Shown: in pieces, positions 35,648 through 44,789 of the stretch | Numbering within the stretch: the first letter of the stretch is position 1 | Layout: each line of letters begins with the position of its first letter | Assembly: GCF_016758195.1 (NCBI RefSeq) | Contig: NZ_QYAC01000002.1 | Coordinates: forward strand, 248,001 to 312,000 | From: Leucobacter chromiireducens subsp. solipictus | Lineage (GTDB): Bacteria > Actinomycetota > Actinomycetes > Actinomycetales > Microbacteriaceae | Reading direction: 5' to 3' | Length of the DNA: 64,000 nt | Notes under the pieces: generated by a model | Told to the model about the DNA's origin: nothing | What the model saw: only the letters and a program-made list of their open reading frames with translations | The model's database searches: none | Program-made: the position numbers and the translations under genes

Positions 35648-36826
35648 TTACTCCTCCAGCCAGGCCCGGATCTGGGCGTCGTGTTGGTTGAGCGTGGGGG
35701 GCGCGGTGTGGGTGGTGCGGGAGCGTTCGGTTTCGTGGGTGCCGTCGTTGTCGAAGAACCGGATGGCCGGGCCGGGCAGGGTGATCGTCCCGAGCGCGGG
35801 GTGTTCGACGTCCACCAGGAGGCCCTGGGAATGCACCTGGTCCCACGCGTACACCTCGGGGAGCGTGCGCACTTTCCCTGCCGGGATCCCCGCGGCGCGC
35901 AGCCGATCGAGGAGCGGTGCGGCGTCCTGGTCCGCGAACGCCTCGGTGACGAACGCGAGCGTGCGCGCGTGGTTCGCGACGCGCTCCGGGTTCGTGGCGA
36001 GCCCCGGGGTGTCGGGGTCGAGGCCGAATTCGGCGCAGAGCGTGGCCCAGAGTCGCTCGCTGCCGACGCTGATCTGCACGTTCCCGTCGCGGCAGGGAAA
36101 CAGCCCGTACGGCGCGATCGAGGGGTGGTGGTTGCCCTGCGCGTGCGGGGTCTGGCCCGCGACGGTGGTGCGGGTTCCCTGGAACGCGTGGACGCCGACG
36201 ATCGAGGACAGCAGCGAGGTGCGGACCACTCGGCCGGCCCCGGTGCGGGCGCGTTCCACGAGCGCGGCGAGCACGCCGACGACGCCGTGGATGCCCGCCA
36301 GGAGGTCGGCGATCGGGGTGCCCACACGTTGCGGGTCGGCAGGGCTCGCGCCGGTGAGCGACATCAGGCCGGCCTCGCCCTGCACGATCTGGTCGTAGCC
36401 GGCGCGGTCCTGCTCGGGGCCGTCGTGTCCGAACCCGGTGATGGAGAGCTGCACGAGGCCGGGGTTCAGCGCCGCGAGGGCGGTGGTGCTGAAGCCGAGC
36501 CGCTCCATCACCCCGGCACGGAAGTTTTCGATGACCACGTCGGCGCGTGCGATGAGGCGGCGGAGCGTGTCCTGGCCGTCCGCGCTCTTGAGATCGAGGG
36601 CGATGGATTCCTTGTTGCGGTTGCACGACAAGAAATAGGTGGAGTAGGAGCGGTCGTCGGTCCCCGCAACGAAGGGGGGACCCCAGGAGCGGGTGTCGTC
36701 GCCGCTGCCGGGAGACTCGATCTTGATGACGCGGGCACCGAGATCGCCGAGCATCTGCGCGGCGTGTGGTCCCGCGAGCGCGCGGCTGAGGTCGATCACG
36801 ACCACACCATCCAGCGAACCTTGCAT
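35648..36826 (-). CDS. CaiB/BaiF family (class III) CoA-transferase
   Basis: 392 residues. Typical N-terminus VVVIDLSRALAGPHAAQMLGD, then ARVIKIESPGSGDDTRSWG, catalytic Asp in RAGYDQIVQGEAGLMSLTG, and a late GIPAGKVRTLPEV. It moves CoA between carboxylic acids and their thioesters. ATG at 36826 has AAGGA upstream. Together with the carboxyltransferase it forms a two-gene unit that could activate an acid and then carboxylate or decarboxylate the CoA ester. The acid is unknown. Confidence 0.92.
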   Translation of the reverse strand: MQGSLDGVVVIDLSRALAGPHAAQMLGDLGARVIKIESPGSGDDTRSWGPPFVAGTDDRSYSTYFLSCNRNKESIALDLKSADGQDTLRRLIARADVVIENFRAGVMERLGFSTTALAALNPGLVQLSITGFGHDGPEQDRAGYDQIVQGEAGLMSLTGASPADPQRVGTPIADLLAGIHGVVGVLAALVERARTGAGRVVRTSLLSSIVGVHAFQGTRTTVAGQTPHAQGNHHPSIAPYGLFPCRDGNVQISVGSERLWATLCAEFGLDPDTPGLATNPERVANHARTLAFVTEAFADQDAAPLLDRLRAAGIPAGKVRTLPEVYAWDQVHSQGLLVDVEHPALGTITLPGPAIRFFDNDGTHETERSRTTHTAPPTLNQHDAQIRAWLEE

Positions 36827-36883
36827 CGTGGGTGATCCTTTCGTGAGTGGAACGATGGGCCGGGGTCAGAGCCCCGGGCGGAG

Positions 36884-36917
36884 GTGGTGGTGCCGCAGGG
36901 TTCCCGGGCACCACCAC
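36884..36917 (-). terminator. Hairpin between the Pot operon and the CoA-transferase gene
   Basis: 11-bp perfect stem GTGGTGGTGCC / GGCACCACCAC with a 12-base loop, just past the stop of the last potD gene on the minus strand. Confidence 0.65.
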
Positions 36918-36927
36918 GCTGTGACGA

Positions 36928-38049
36928 TCAGCCCTTGAACATCGTCCAGAGCTTGTCGTACTGTTCCTTGACCTCCGCGGAACAGGGCTTCTGCTCGTGT
37001 GCGCGCTCCATCGTTGCCGCATCGGCGACGATCACGGCGGCGTCCCCCTCGCCCGGCTCGGCGAGGAACTTCTCGATGCCGGTGATCGGCGAGGTGTACT
37101 TGATGAAGTCCGCGTTCAGGGCGGCGTTCTCGGGCTCCAGGAGCCAGTTCATGAAAATCTTGGCGTTGTCCGGGTTCTTCGCGTTCGTGAGGATCGCGAG
37201 GTTATCGGCACCCATCATGAAGCCCTCTTCGGGGAAGACGTATTCGAGGGCGGGATTCTGGGCCTGCGCGCGGGCGAACGATCCGTTCCACATCGACGAG
37301 AGCACCGTCTCTCCGCCGGCGAGCCGGTCGATCGTGCCGTCGGAACTGATGATCTTGATGCTGGGCTTGAACTCCTCGAGCAGATCGAAGGCCTTCTGAT
37401 AGGCCTCCCCGTCGCTCGTGCACGCCTCCGAACCGGTGGCCATCAGCGCGGCATCGATCACCATCGTCTGGCTGTCGTGCAGGTTGATCTTCCCCGCGGA
37501 TCCCGCCGGCACGGAGAAGTAGTCCTTCCACGAGGTCACGGGAGCGGAGACCACGTCCGGGTTGACACCGATCCCCTGGTACACCACGGCGTAGGGGGTC
37601 GTGTACTTCCGGCCCTCGTCGAAGTAGGAGTTCACGAACGCATCCTCGATGTTGCCGCCGTTCGGGAACGACGTCGCATCGATTTCGAGGAGCTGACCGC
37701 TCGCAATCAGGTCCTCGGCTACGTAATCGGAGACGGACACCACGTCATAGGTGGCAGACCCGGTCTTGACCTTCGCCACCATCTCCTCCGCGGACGAGAA
37801 GGTGTCGACGTTGACGGTGATCCCGGTCTCCTCGGTGAACTTCGTGAGCGCGTCCGGGTTGATGTAGTTCGTGAAGTTGAAGAGATTGAGCTCCCCGGAC
37901 CCCGACTCCGGGAACGACGCGGCGGTTGAGGAGCCACCGGCACTCTCCGCCGGGGCGGCGCTGCACGCGCTTGCGCCGACGAGGAGGGCGATGCCCGCGG
38001 CCGCGGTGAGCGTCACGCGCAACGGTGCGCGGGTGTGTGAAAACAACAT
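36928..38049 (-). CDS. PotD-type extracellular substrate-binding lipoprotein, paralogue 1
   Basis: 373 residues. Signal with lipobox-like GASAC near residue 29, then a Ser/Ala linker and a polyamine-binding-protein fold: LNLFNFTNYINPDALTKF, ETGITVNVDTFSSAEEM, ATYDVVSVSDYVAEDLI, WNGSFARAQAQNP. ATG at 38049 follows AAAGG. A TTG 24 bases upstream is in frame but has no ribosome site. It is a tandem duplicate of the next gene upstream; the C-termini end in the same EQYDKLWTMFKG. Family substrates are spermidine and putrescine, but related proteins bind other cations or amides. Confidence 0.92.
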   Translation of the reverse strand: MLFSHTRAPLRVTLTAAAGIALLVGASACSAAPAESAGGSSTAASFPESGSGELNLFNFTNYINPDALTKFTEETGITVNVDTFSSAEEMVAKVKTGSATYDVVSVSDYVAEDLIASGQLLEIDATSFPNGGNIEDAFVNSYFDEGRKYTTPYAVVYQGIGVNPDVVSAPVTSWKDYFSVPAGSAGKINLHDSQTMVIDAALMATGSEACTSDGEAYQKAFDLLEEFKPSIKIISSDGTIDRLAGGETVLSSMWNGSFARAQAQNPALEYVFPEEGFMMGADNLAILTNAKNPDNAKIFMNWLLEPENAALNADFIKYTSPITGIEKFLAEPGEGDAAVIVADAATMERAHEQKPCSAEVKEQYDKLWTMFKG

Positions 38050-38155
38050 GAGAAACCTTTCATGCGACAACAAGGGAGGAGATACTGCGGGTCAGAGTGA
38101 TGCGGGAATGACGTGGCGTGTGCGGGACCGCGCCGGTGCCCGCGCACCTGCGCGA

Positions 38156-39274
38156 TCAGCCCTTGAACATCGTCCAGAGCTTGTCGTACTGCTCTTTGAC
38201 GTCGGCGGAGCAGGGCACCTGCACGATCGCGCGGGCCGCTTCTTCGGCCGTGGGAACGATGACCGACGCGCCATCGTCCGGGAGCTTGTCGAGCTCCGCC
38301 TCAAGGCCCTTCACCGGGACGTAGTACTTGATCCAGTTCGCGTTGAGCGCGGCGTTTTCCGGGTCGAGCAACCAGTTCATGAAGATCTTGGCGTTGTCCG
38401 GGTTGTTCGCGTTGGACAGGATCGCGAGGCTGTCGCCACCCGAAAGGTAGCCCTCCGCGGGGAGGACGTACTGAAGATCGGCGTTTTGGGCCTGAGCCCG
38501 TGAGAACGAACCGTTCCACATCGTGGAGAGCGTGGTCTCACCGCCGGCCAGGCGATCAATGGTGCCGTCGGAGCTGATGATCTTGATGTTCGGAGAGAAC
38601 TGTTCCAGAAGCTCGTAAGCTTTTTGATACGCCTCGCCGTCCGTGGTGCACGGCTCCCCGCCGGTGGCGAGAAGCGCGCCGTCGATGATGAACGTCTGAT
38701 CGTCGTGCAGGCCAATCTTGCCGCGGGCCTCCTGCGGTGCGGCGAAGTAGTCCGCCCAGCTCGTGATCGGCGTGGTCACGACCGACGTGTTCACCCCGAT
38801 CCCGTTGTAGATCTCCGCGTACGGCGTCGTGAACTTGCGCCCTTCGTCGAAGTGGACGTCGATGAAGTCGTCCTCGATGTTCCCGCCGTTGGGCCAGCTG
38901 GGAACATCGATCTGCATGAGCTGCCCGCTGTCGATGAGGTCTTCGGCGACGTAGTCCGTGAGCGCCACGACGTCATAGGTCGCGGACCCGGTCTTCACCT
39001 TCGCGACCATCTCCTCGGCCGACGAGAAGGTGTCCACATTGACGGTGATCCCGGTGTCCGCCGTGAACTTGGCGAGCGCATCAGGGTTCACGAAGTTCGT
39101 GAAGTTGAAGAAGTTCACCTCGCCGGACCCGGACTCGGGGAATGGCGCGTCGTTCTGCGCGTCCGTGTTCGCGGCGGGGGCCGCGCTACACGCGCTGGCC
39201 CCGACCAGCAGCGCAATGCTGGCTGCGGCCAACGCCGTGCGACGCAGCGTCGCGCCGTACTTGGGAGGATTCAT
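38156..39274 (-). CDS. PotD-type extracellular substrate-binding lipoprotein, paralogue 2
   Basis: 372 residues, similar throughout to paralogue 1 (VNFFNFTNFVNPDALAKF, DTFSSAEEMVAKVKTGSATY, same C-terminus). Lipobox VGASAC. ATG at 39274 follows GAAAGG and lies three bases after the PotC stop, so this copy is the one coupled to the permeases. The copies differ in the ligand-cleft region (YAEIYNGIGVN versus YAVVYQGIGVN), so two substrate specificities feeding one permease are possible. Confidence 0.92.
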   Translation of the reverse strand: MNPPKYGATLRRTALAAASIALLVGASACSAAPAANTDAQNDAPFPESGSGEVNFFNFTNFVNPDALAKFTADTGITVNVDTFSSAEEMVAKVKTGSATYDVVALTDYVAEDLIDSGQLMQIDVPSWPNGGNIEDDFIDVHFDEGRKFTTPYAEIYNGIGVNTSVVTTPITSWADYFAAPQEARGKIGLHDDQTFIIDGALLATGGEPCTTDGEAYQKAYELLEQFSPNIKIISSDGTIDRLAGGETTLSTMWNGSFSRAQAQNADLQYVLPAEGYLSGGDSLAILSNANNPDNAKIFMNWLLDPENAALNANWIKYYVPVKGLEAELDKLPDDGASVIVPTAEEAARAIVQVPCSADVKEQYDKLWTMFKG

Positions 39275-39277
39275 GGG

Positions 39278-40072
39278 TCAACCTTTCTTTCGGGTGATCA
39301 CCTGCGACAGGATCATGACCAGGACGGAGACGGCCAAGATCATCGTCGAGAGTGCATTGATCTCCGGAGTGAGGCCCACTCGGAGAGACCCCCAGATGTA
39401 GAGCGGCAGGGTTGTGGAGCCGGGACCGGCGGTGAAGAAGGACATGATGAAGTTGTCCATCGACACGATGAAGCTGAGCATCCCGCCGGAGACGATCGCC
39501 GGGGTCAGCATGGGGAAGGTGATGCGGCGGAAGATCTGGCGCTCGTTCGCCCCGAGATCGGCCGCGGCCTCGAACTGGCTCCAGTCGGCTTCCGACAGCC
39601 TGGAGCGGATCGTCATCAGGGCGAAGGGAAGGCCCACGACCGCGTGACCGACGATCATCGCCGGGATGCCGAGCGGCACCTTCACGAAGGCGAAGAGACT
39701 GAGGATCGCGATCGCGAGCACGATCTCCGGCAGGATCAGCGGTGCGGAGAGCAGGCCGTTCACGAGCGCCGCCCCGCGCCGCTTCATGCCGACGAGCCCC
39801 ACGGCCGCGAGGATCGCGAGCACCAGCACGAGCAGCGTGGACCACACGGCGATCAGGAGCGAGTTCATGAACGCCCGCCGGATCGGCTCGGACTCGAAGA
39901 CCCGGGCGTACCAGTCGAGGCTGAACCCGTCCCACACCATCACGATGTTGTTGGCGTTGAACGAGTACCCGATCACCACCACGAGGGGGAGGTAGAGAAA
40001 AAGCAGGAGGGCGATTCCGATGCCAGCGAAGCCGGGGAACGCGTTGAGCGCCTTGAACGCGCGCTGTGTCAT
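39278..40072 (-). CDS. potC: PotC-type permease
   Basis: 264 residues, six helices. N-terminus PLVVVIGYSFNANNIVMVWDGF, and the ABC coupling EAA loop EAAADLGANERQIFRRITFP. ATG at 40072 overlaps the PotB stop (ATGA). Confidence 0.93.
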   Translation of the reverse strand: MTQRAFKALNAFPGFAGIGIALLLFLYLPLVVVIGYSFNANNIVMVWDGFSLDWYARVFESEPIRRAFMNSLLIAVWSTLLVLVLAILAAVGLVGMKRRGAALVNGLLSAPLILPEIVLAIAILSLFAFVKVPLGIPAMIVGHAVVGLPFALMTIRSRLSEADWSQFEAAADLGANERQIFRRITFPMLTPAIVSGGMLSFIVSMDNFIMSFFTAGPGSTTLPLYIWGSLRVGLTPEINALSTMILAVSVLVMILSQVITRKKG

Positions 40073-41034
40073 AGCAGGCTCGCTTTCTCGCCCTGGGCGG
40101 AGAGCCGCTTCGCGGCGAATGCGAAGCCCAGGAGCGCGATGAGGGTGAGGAGCAGGAGCGCGACGGAGATCGCCGCGCCGAAGGGCCAGTTCATGGAGTC
40201 CTTGAACTGCCGTTGGATCACGGTGCCGATGAGGTCGAGCTTCGCCCCGCCGAGCAACATGGGCTGGATGAACGCCCCGAGCGCCGGCACGAACACGAGC
40301 AGGCTGCCCGCGAGCATCCCGGAACGCAGGCTCGGGACCAGCACCCGCGTGATCACGCGCCACCGCGTGGCCCCGAGATCGTAGGCGGCCTCGGCGAGAC
40401 GGAAGTCGAACTTCGCGGCGCTCGTGTAAATGGGCAGGATCATGAACGGGACAAACACGTACACGAGCCCGATGACCGTGGCGAACGGGCTGGGAAACAG
40501 CGGCAGCGGCGTCAGCCCGAGCGCCGAGATCCCGGTGTTGATGAGGCCCTGATCGTTGAGCAGGATCATCCACGCGTAGGTGCGAATCAGCGTGTTGGTC
40601 CAGAACGGAATGGTGACCGCGAGGACCAGCGCATTGCGTATGCGCGCGGGCCGCGTGGCGATCCACACCGCGGTGGGGACCGCCAAGAGCATGGCCAGCA
40701 CGGTCGTCAGGGCGGCCATCCACACGGAGCGCCACAGAATCGTGAGGTACTGCGGATTGAAACTCCGATTCCCCGCGAAGTCCTCCTCGAACAGGAGCTT
40801 GCTCCAACTCTCGAAGGAGATGGGTCCGGCGACGCCCACGCCGCCCGGTGCCTTGCTCATGAACGAGTAGCCGACGACCAGGAGCACCGGGATCGCGACG
40901 AAGACGATCCCCAGGACGATCCCCGGCCAGGCGAGTGCGGTGGACCCACTCCCGGGCCGGCGCCACTGGGTCTTTCGGAACTGCTCGGCGGTCTTCAGAT
41001 CCACCGGAACCGTGTGGTGCGTGGGCGCGGTCAT
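40069..41034 (-). CDS. potB: PotB-type permease
   Basis: 321 residues, about six helices after a 30-residue polar N-terminus. EAA loop [41 protein letters not shown] is a signature of PotB proteins. ATG at 41034 overlaps the potA stop by four bases. Confidence 0.93.
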   Translation of the reverse strand: MTAPTHHTVPVDLKTAEQFRKTQWRRPGSGSTALAWPGIVLGIVFVAIPVLLVVGYSFMSKAPGGVGVAGPISFESWSKLLFEEDFAGNRSFNPQYLTILWRSVWMAALTTVLAMLLAVPTAVWIATRPARIRNALVLAVTIPFWTNTLIRTYAWMILLNDQGLINTGISALGLTPLPLFPSPFATVIGLVYVFVPFMILPIYTSAAKFDFRLAEAAYDLGATRWRVITRVLVPSLRSGMLAGSLLVFVPALGAFIQPMLLGGAKLDLIGTVIQRQFKDSMNWPFGAAISVALLLLTLIALLGFAFAAKRLSAQGEKASLL

Positions 41035-42110
41035 GCCCGCACCTCCCGTGCGGTGCCCGGGAGCACGTCGAACGCAATGCGGTCGCCGATCCGGTTCGGG
41101 CCGGCGTAATTGGCGTCGACCCGCGCCCACACCTCCGCGCCCGCGCCCGCGCGGATCCCGAGCCGGAGGTCCGTGCCGATGTACTGCGATGCGACGATCT
41201 CGCCGGCGAGCGGGCCGTCAGCCGAGACGCGCAGGTGTTCCGGGCGGATCCCGAGCGTCACGGGAGTGCGGCCGCTGAGCGGCGCCGCGAGCGCGGCGTG
41301 CGGGATCACGGCACCCGCCGTGGTGCGGACTCCCGCCGGATCCGGCGCGGCCTCGAGGAAGTTCATCTCGCCGATGAACTCCGCGACGAAGCGGTTTGCG
41401 GGCTCGGCATACAGCTCGCGCGGCTCACCGAGCTGGGCGATCGCGCCGCGGTTGAACACGGCGATCCGGTCGCCCATGCTCATCGCCTCTTCCTGATCGT
41501 GGGTGACAAACACAAAGGTGATGCCGGACTCGATCTGGATCCGCTTGAGCTCGGTCTGCATCTCGCGCCGGAGCTTCAGATCGAGCGCCGAGAGCGGCTC
41601 GTCGAGCAGCAGCACATCGGGCTGTTTCGCGAGCGCGCGTGCAAGCGCCACGCGTTGTTGCTGGCCCCCCGAGAGCTGCGACGGCTTCCGGGAACCCTGC
41701 TCGCTGAGGCCGACGAGCGCGAGCATCTCGTCGACCCGCGCCACGACCTCGGGCGACTTCGCCTTCTTGCCCTCCATTTCCAGGCCGAACGCGATGTTCT
41801 CGCGGACGGTCAGGTGCGGGAACAGGGCATAGGCCTGAAACACGGTGTTGACCCGTCGACGGTAGGGCGGCAGCTGATCGATCCGCTCCTCGCCGAGCCA
41901 GATCTCGCCGTCCGTGGGCTGTTCGAGGCCCGCGATCGAGCGCAGCAGCGTGGTCTTGCCGCAGCCCGACGGGCCGAGCAGCACGAAAAACTCGCCGTGA
42001 CGGATCTCCAGATTGACCCCGTTGAGGGCCACGAAGTTCGTGCCCTCGGGGGTCGTGAATTCCTTGGTGAGATGGTGGACGGACAGGGTCGCGCCAGCAG
42101 GGGTGTTCAT
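41031..42110 (-). CDS. potA: PotA-type ATPase
   Basis: 359 residues. Walker [12 protein letters not shown], signature [15 protein letters not shown], Walker [26 protein letters not shown], then a TOBE domain (about 280-355: [12 protein letters not shown]). It drives uptake through PotBC. Overlaps both neighbours by four bases, making amidase-potA-potB-potC-potD a tightly coupled operon. Confidence 0.94.
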   Translation of the reverse strand: MNTPAGATLSVHHLTKEFTTPEGTNFVALNGVNLEIRHGEFFVLLGPSGCGKTTLLRSIAGLEQPTDGEIWLGEERIDQLPPYRRRVNTVFQAYALFPHLTVRENIAFGLEMEGKKAKSPEVVARVDEMLALVGLSEQGSRKPSQLSGGQQQRVALARALAKQPDVLLLDEPLSALDLKLRREMQTELKRIQIESGITFVFVTHDQEEAMSMGDRIAVFNRGAIAQLGEPRELYAEPANRFVAEFIGEMNFLEAAPDPAGVRTTAGAVIPHAALAAPLSGRTPVTLGIRPEHLRVSADGPLAGEIVASQYIGTDLRLGIRAGAGAEVWARVDANYAGPNRIGDRIAFDVLPGTAREVRA

Positions 42111-43573
42111 CGCAGCGCCTCCGTTTCTTCGAGGGGTGAGCGGGTGGGGAAAAGCGGTGCCAGCACCCGAGGGGTTTCCCGCCAGGCGGGGCGCGCGCGT
42201 TCAAACTGTGCAGCGAGCGCGAGGAGCCGCGCCTCGTGCCGGGGTGGGGCGATGAACTGAATCCCCACGGGCAACCCCTCGGGGCTGAACCCGCACGGCA
42301 CGCTGATCGCCGCGCACCCGGTGACGGAGATCCGCCAGCTGGCACGCATCCACTCCAAATAATCCGGCTGCGCCACGCCGTTGATCTCCTCCGGCCAGCG
42401 CTGATCCGCGGGGAACGGCAATACAGCGACCACCGGAGCGGCGAGGATGTCGACCCGCTCGAACAGCCCCGCCATGCGGGCGAACACGCGGGTGCGCTGA
42501 TCTCGCGCGTCCAGGTAGTCGCTCAGCGTAAAGGCCAGGCCGGCCTCGGTATTGACGAGGAGCTCGGCCCCCAGCTGCTCGCGATGCGTCGCAACGAGAT
42601 GCCCGTAGTTCTGGGCGTAGTTGATGCCGCGCATGACGCGGAACACCCGGTCGGCCGCCGCGAGCTCGGGCTCGACGTCCGTCACCTGGTGGCCCAAGCC
42701 CACGAGCGTGGGGAGTCCCGCCGCTTCGAGGACCTCGGTGACCGCGGGAAGGATGTCCAGGCCATCGAGGGTGCGGCTCCACCCGATCCGCAGGGGCTGT
42801 TCGAGCGGGGCGAGCTCGGCGGGCGTGGGGTCCGGGAGGCTGAGGGGGGAGCGCTCGGTCCCCGCCGAGAGCACCGCGAGGAGCAGCGCGGTGTCACCGA
42901 CGGTCCGAGCCATGGGGCCGTTCGTGGCGAGGGTGTCCCAGGCGTCGCGCACCGGCCAATTGGGGACGCGTCCCGCCGAGGGGCGCAGCCCCACCACGTT
43001 GCAGAACGAGGCCGGGTTCCGGAGCGACCCGCCCATGTCGGACCCGTCAGCCACCGAGCTGAGGCCCGCGGCGAGGGCGGCCGCGGCACCGCCGCTGGAT
43101 CCGCCAGCGCTCCGATCCGGCGCGTAGGGGTTGGTCGTCGTGCCGAATACCCGATTGAAGGTGTGGGATCCGGTGCCGAACTCGGGGGTGTTGGTCTTGC
43201 CGTAGATCACCGCCCCCGCGGCGCGGAGGCGCTCGACGACCAGGCTGTCGTGGCTCGGGACGTGATCGGCGTGGAGCGCCGACCCGAACGTGGTGCGCAT
43301 CCCGGCCGTTTCCTCGAGATCCTTGACCGCGACGGGAAGCCCCTCGAGGAGCCCAACCGGCTGTCCGTGTGCCCGGCGTCGGTCCGACGCTGCGGCCGCG
43401 TGCTCGGCCGCGGCAAAGTCGGTGGTGACCACCGCGTTGATCTGCGGGTTCACCGCCTCGTATCGCGCGCGCGTCTCGCGCAGCAGCTCAACGGCCGAAA
43501 GCGTGCCCTGCCGCAGAGCGGCAAGCTGGTCGCGCGCGCTGGCGCGGCACAGGTCCATGTCCAAAACGGTCAC
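42107..43573 (-). CDS. GatA-like amidase (amidase signature family)
   Basis: 488 residues. The Lys-Ser-Ser triad is visible: K84 in VAVKDLEE, S159 in AGGSSGG and S183 in [10 protein letters not shown], with the spacing typical of the family. It hydrolyses a carboxamide to acid plus ammonia. As first gene of an operon with a Pot-type importer it is probably catabolic rather than a tRNA amidotransferase; gatB/gatC are absent. GTG at 43573 has GAGG upstream; an ATG at 43558 is possible. Divergent from an Lrp-like regulator. Confidence 0.92.
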   Translation of the reverse strand: MTVLDMDLCRASARDQLAALRQGTLSAVELLRETRARYEAVNPQINAVVTTDFAAAEHAAAASDRRRAHGQPVGLLEGLPVAVKDLEETAGMRTTFGSALHADHVPSHDSLVVERLRAAGAVIYGKTNTPEFGTGSHTFNRVFGTTTNPYAPDRSAGGSSGGAAAALAAGLSSVADGSDMGGSLRNPASFCNVVGLRPSAGRVPNWPVRDAWDTLATNGPMARTVGDTALLLAVLSAGTERSPLSLPDPTPAELAPLEQPLRIGWSRTLDGLDILPAVTEVLEAAGLPTLVGLGHQVTDVEPELAAADRVFRVMRGINYAQNYGHLVATHREQLGAELLVNTEAGLAFTLSDYLDARDQRTRVFARMAGLFERVDILAAPVVAVLPFPADQRWPEEINGVAQPDYLEWMRASWRISVTGCAAISVPCGFSPEGLPVGIQFIAPPRHEARLLALAAQFERARPAWRETPRVLAPLFPTRSPLEETEALR

Positions 43574-43737
43574 CCATTCCTCTTCGAATGAGCAAAATCA
43601 GAAAACTTTTCTTTCCGACTTGCCTAATATGGAATACATGATCGTCAGCTTTGGCTACTTTGTCAACCTCACAAAATCAGAGCGGCCAGAAAGTGAACTC
43701 TGGCAGGGTAGGCTCCACTCACGAGGAAAGGATGGCG
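43574..43737. promoter_or_regulatory. AT-rich divergent control region
   Basis: 164 bp between amidase and regulator, far richer in A+T than its surroundings. It holds a consensus TTGACA on the minus strand (43666-43661) and the direct repeat CAAAATCAGA at 43593-43602 and 43672-43681. These are candidate sites for the divergent Lrp/AsnC-type protein. No strong -10 was found at the right distance. Confidence 0.55.
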
Positions 43738-44742
43738 ATGCACGAACCTCTGGACAGTGCTGATCGGGAAATCTGTGCGGCCTTGCTGCGGAACGGCCGC
43801 GCCTCCTGGCGCCAGATTGCGCAGGTGACGGGCATGCAGGAGCGCACCGTGGCCAGGCGCGGCGCGCGGCTCCTCGACCAGGGCCTCGTCCACGTCCGCG
43901 CGCTGCCTCAGGTGCTGTTCACGGACCGAGGGAACGGGCACTTCGTGCGCCTCGAATGCGCGCCCGCCGACCTGACGCGCGTCGCCCAGTGGTTCGCCCG
44001 GCGACCGGAGACGCTGTGGGTGGCGACCGTATCGGATCAGAGCGCGATCATCTCCGAGTGCTTCCTCTCGGAAGAGAACCGCGCCGCGTTCATCGAGCTG
44101 GAGCTCGCGCAACAGCCAATCACCGGGTATTCCTTCGCGTACATCGGCCGCTACCGGCGCACGGTCCGCGGCTGGCATCCCAACATCCTGACGGCGGGGC
44201 AACTCGACCAGCTCGGAGAGAATGAGGCACGGGCGCTCCTCGCGTCACGAAACCTGGGCACCGCGCCGATCACCGTCCCCGACGACACCGACCGGGAGAT
44301 CGTGCGCCTCCTCAGCATCGACGGCCGCCTCAGCATCGACGCGATCGCCGCGGAGGTGGGGATCGCGAAGCCCACCGTGCGGCGCCGCGTGCTCCAGCTG
44401 CAGCAGTCCGACTATCTGAGCATCCGCGCCGTCATCGAACCGGCGCTGCTCGGCTTCCCGCTGGAAGCGAGCCTGACCGTCGAGGCACCGATCTCGCGGC
44501 TCGACGAGGTCGCGACCATCGTTGCGGAAGACTGGCGCACGCGCTGGGCCGCAGAAGCTCCGGGCAATCGCGCCGTGCACGCGATGCTCACCCTCGAGTC
44601 GCACGTCGAACTGCACGAGACGCTGCGGAAACTCGAACACAGGCTCGCCTCAGTCGCCACGCGGATCACGGCGAGCCCGGTGCTCAGCCACTACAAGCGC
44701 AGCGACGTCGTGCTGCCCGCCGCCGGGGGCGCGTCCCGGTAG
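43738..44742 (+). CDS. Double-headed Lrp/AsnC-family regulator
   Basis: 334 residues containing two successive AsnC-type units. First helix-turn-helix ADREICAALLRNGRASWRQI and AQVTGMQERTVARRGARLL, followed by an AsnC-type ligand region. The second is DTDREIVRLLSIDGRLSIDA and IAAEVGIAKPTVRRRV, followed by a second ligand region. Ordinary Lrp proteins are about 150 residues with one of each, so this is a fused duplicate, a form seen in actinobacteria. AAAGG fits ATG 43738; ATG 43732 is also possible. It presumably controls the divergent amidase-pot operon. Confidence 0.88.
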   Translation: MHEPLDSADREICAALLRNGRASWRQIAQVTGMQERTVARRGARLLDQGLVHVRALPQVLFTDRGNGHFVRLECAPADLTRVAQWFARRPETLWVATVSDQSAIISECFLSEENRAAFIELELAQQPITGYSFAYIGRYRRTVRGWHPNILTAGQLDQLGENEARALLASRNLGTAPITVPDDTDREIVRLLSIDGRLSIDAIAAEVGIAKPTVRRRVLQLQQSDYLSIRAVIEPALLGFPLEASLTVEAPISRLDEVATIVAEDWRTRWAAEAPGNRAVHAMLTLESHVELHETLRKLEHRLASVATRITASPVLSHYKRSDVVLPAAGGASR

Positions 44743-44787
44743 CGCGTCCGGGTAACCTGTACCGGTAGAGCGTCCGGGTAACGTCTC
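44736..44787. repeat. 26-bp tandem repeat across the regulator's stop codon
   Basis: Two copies of CCGGTAGCGCGTCCGGGTAA and its following bases (44736-44761, 44762-44787; a few differences). The first copy contains the TAG stop. The second runs up to the stop side of the convergent HAD gene. Confidence 0.75.
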
Positions 44788-44789
44788 AG

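Noticed and set aside
34080-37022. 980-codon open frame antisense-frame shadow over the CoA-transferase and carboxyltransferase
   Set aside because: Only its last ~100 codons are protein-like, and these are the frameshifted end of the carboxyltransferase.
42107-43573. gatA of the Glu-tRNA amidotransferase
   Set aside because: No gatB or gatC; overlap with potA and control by a divergent Lrp-like protein point to a catabolic amidase.
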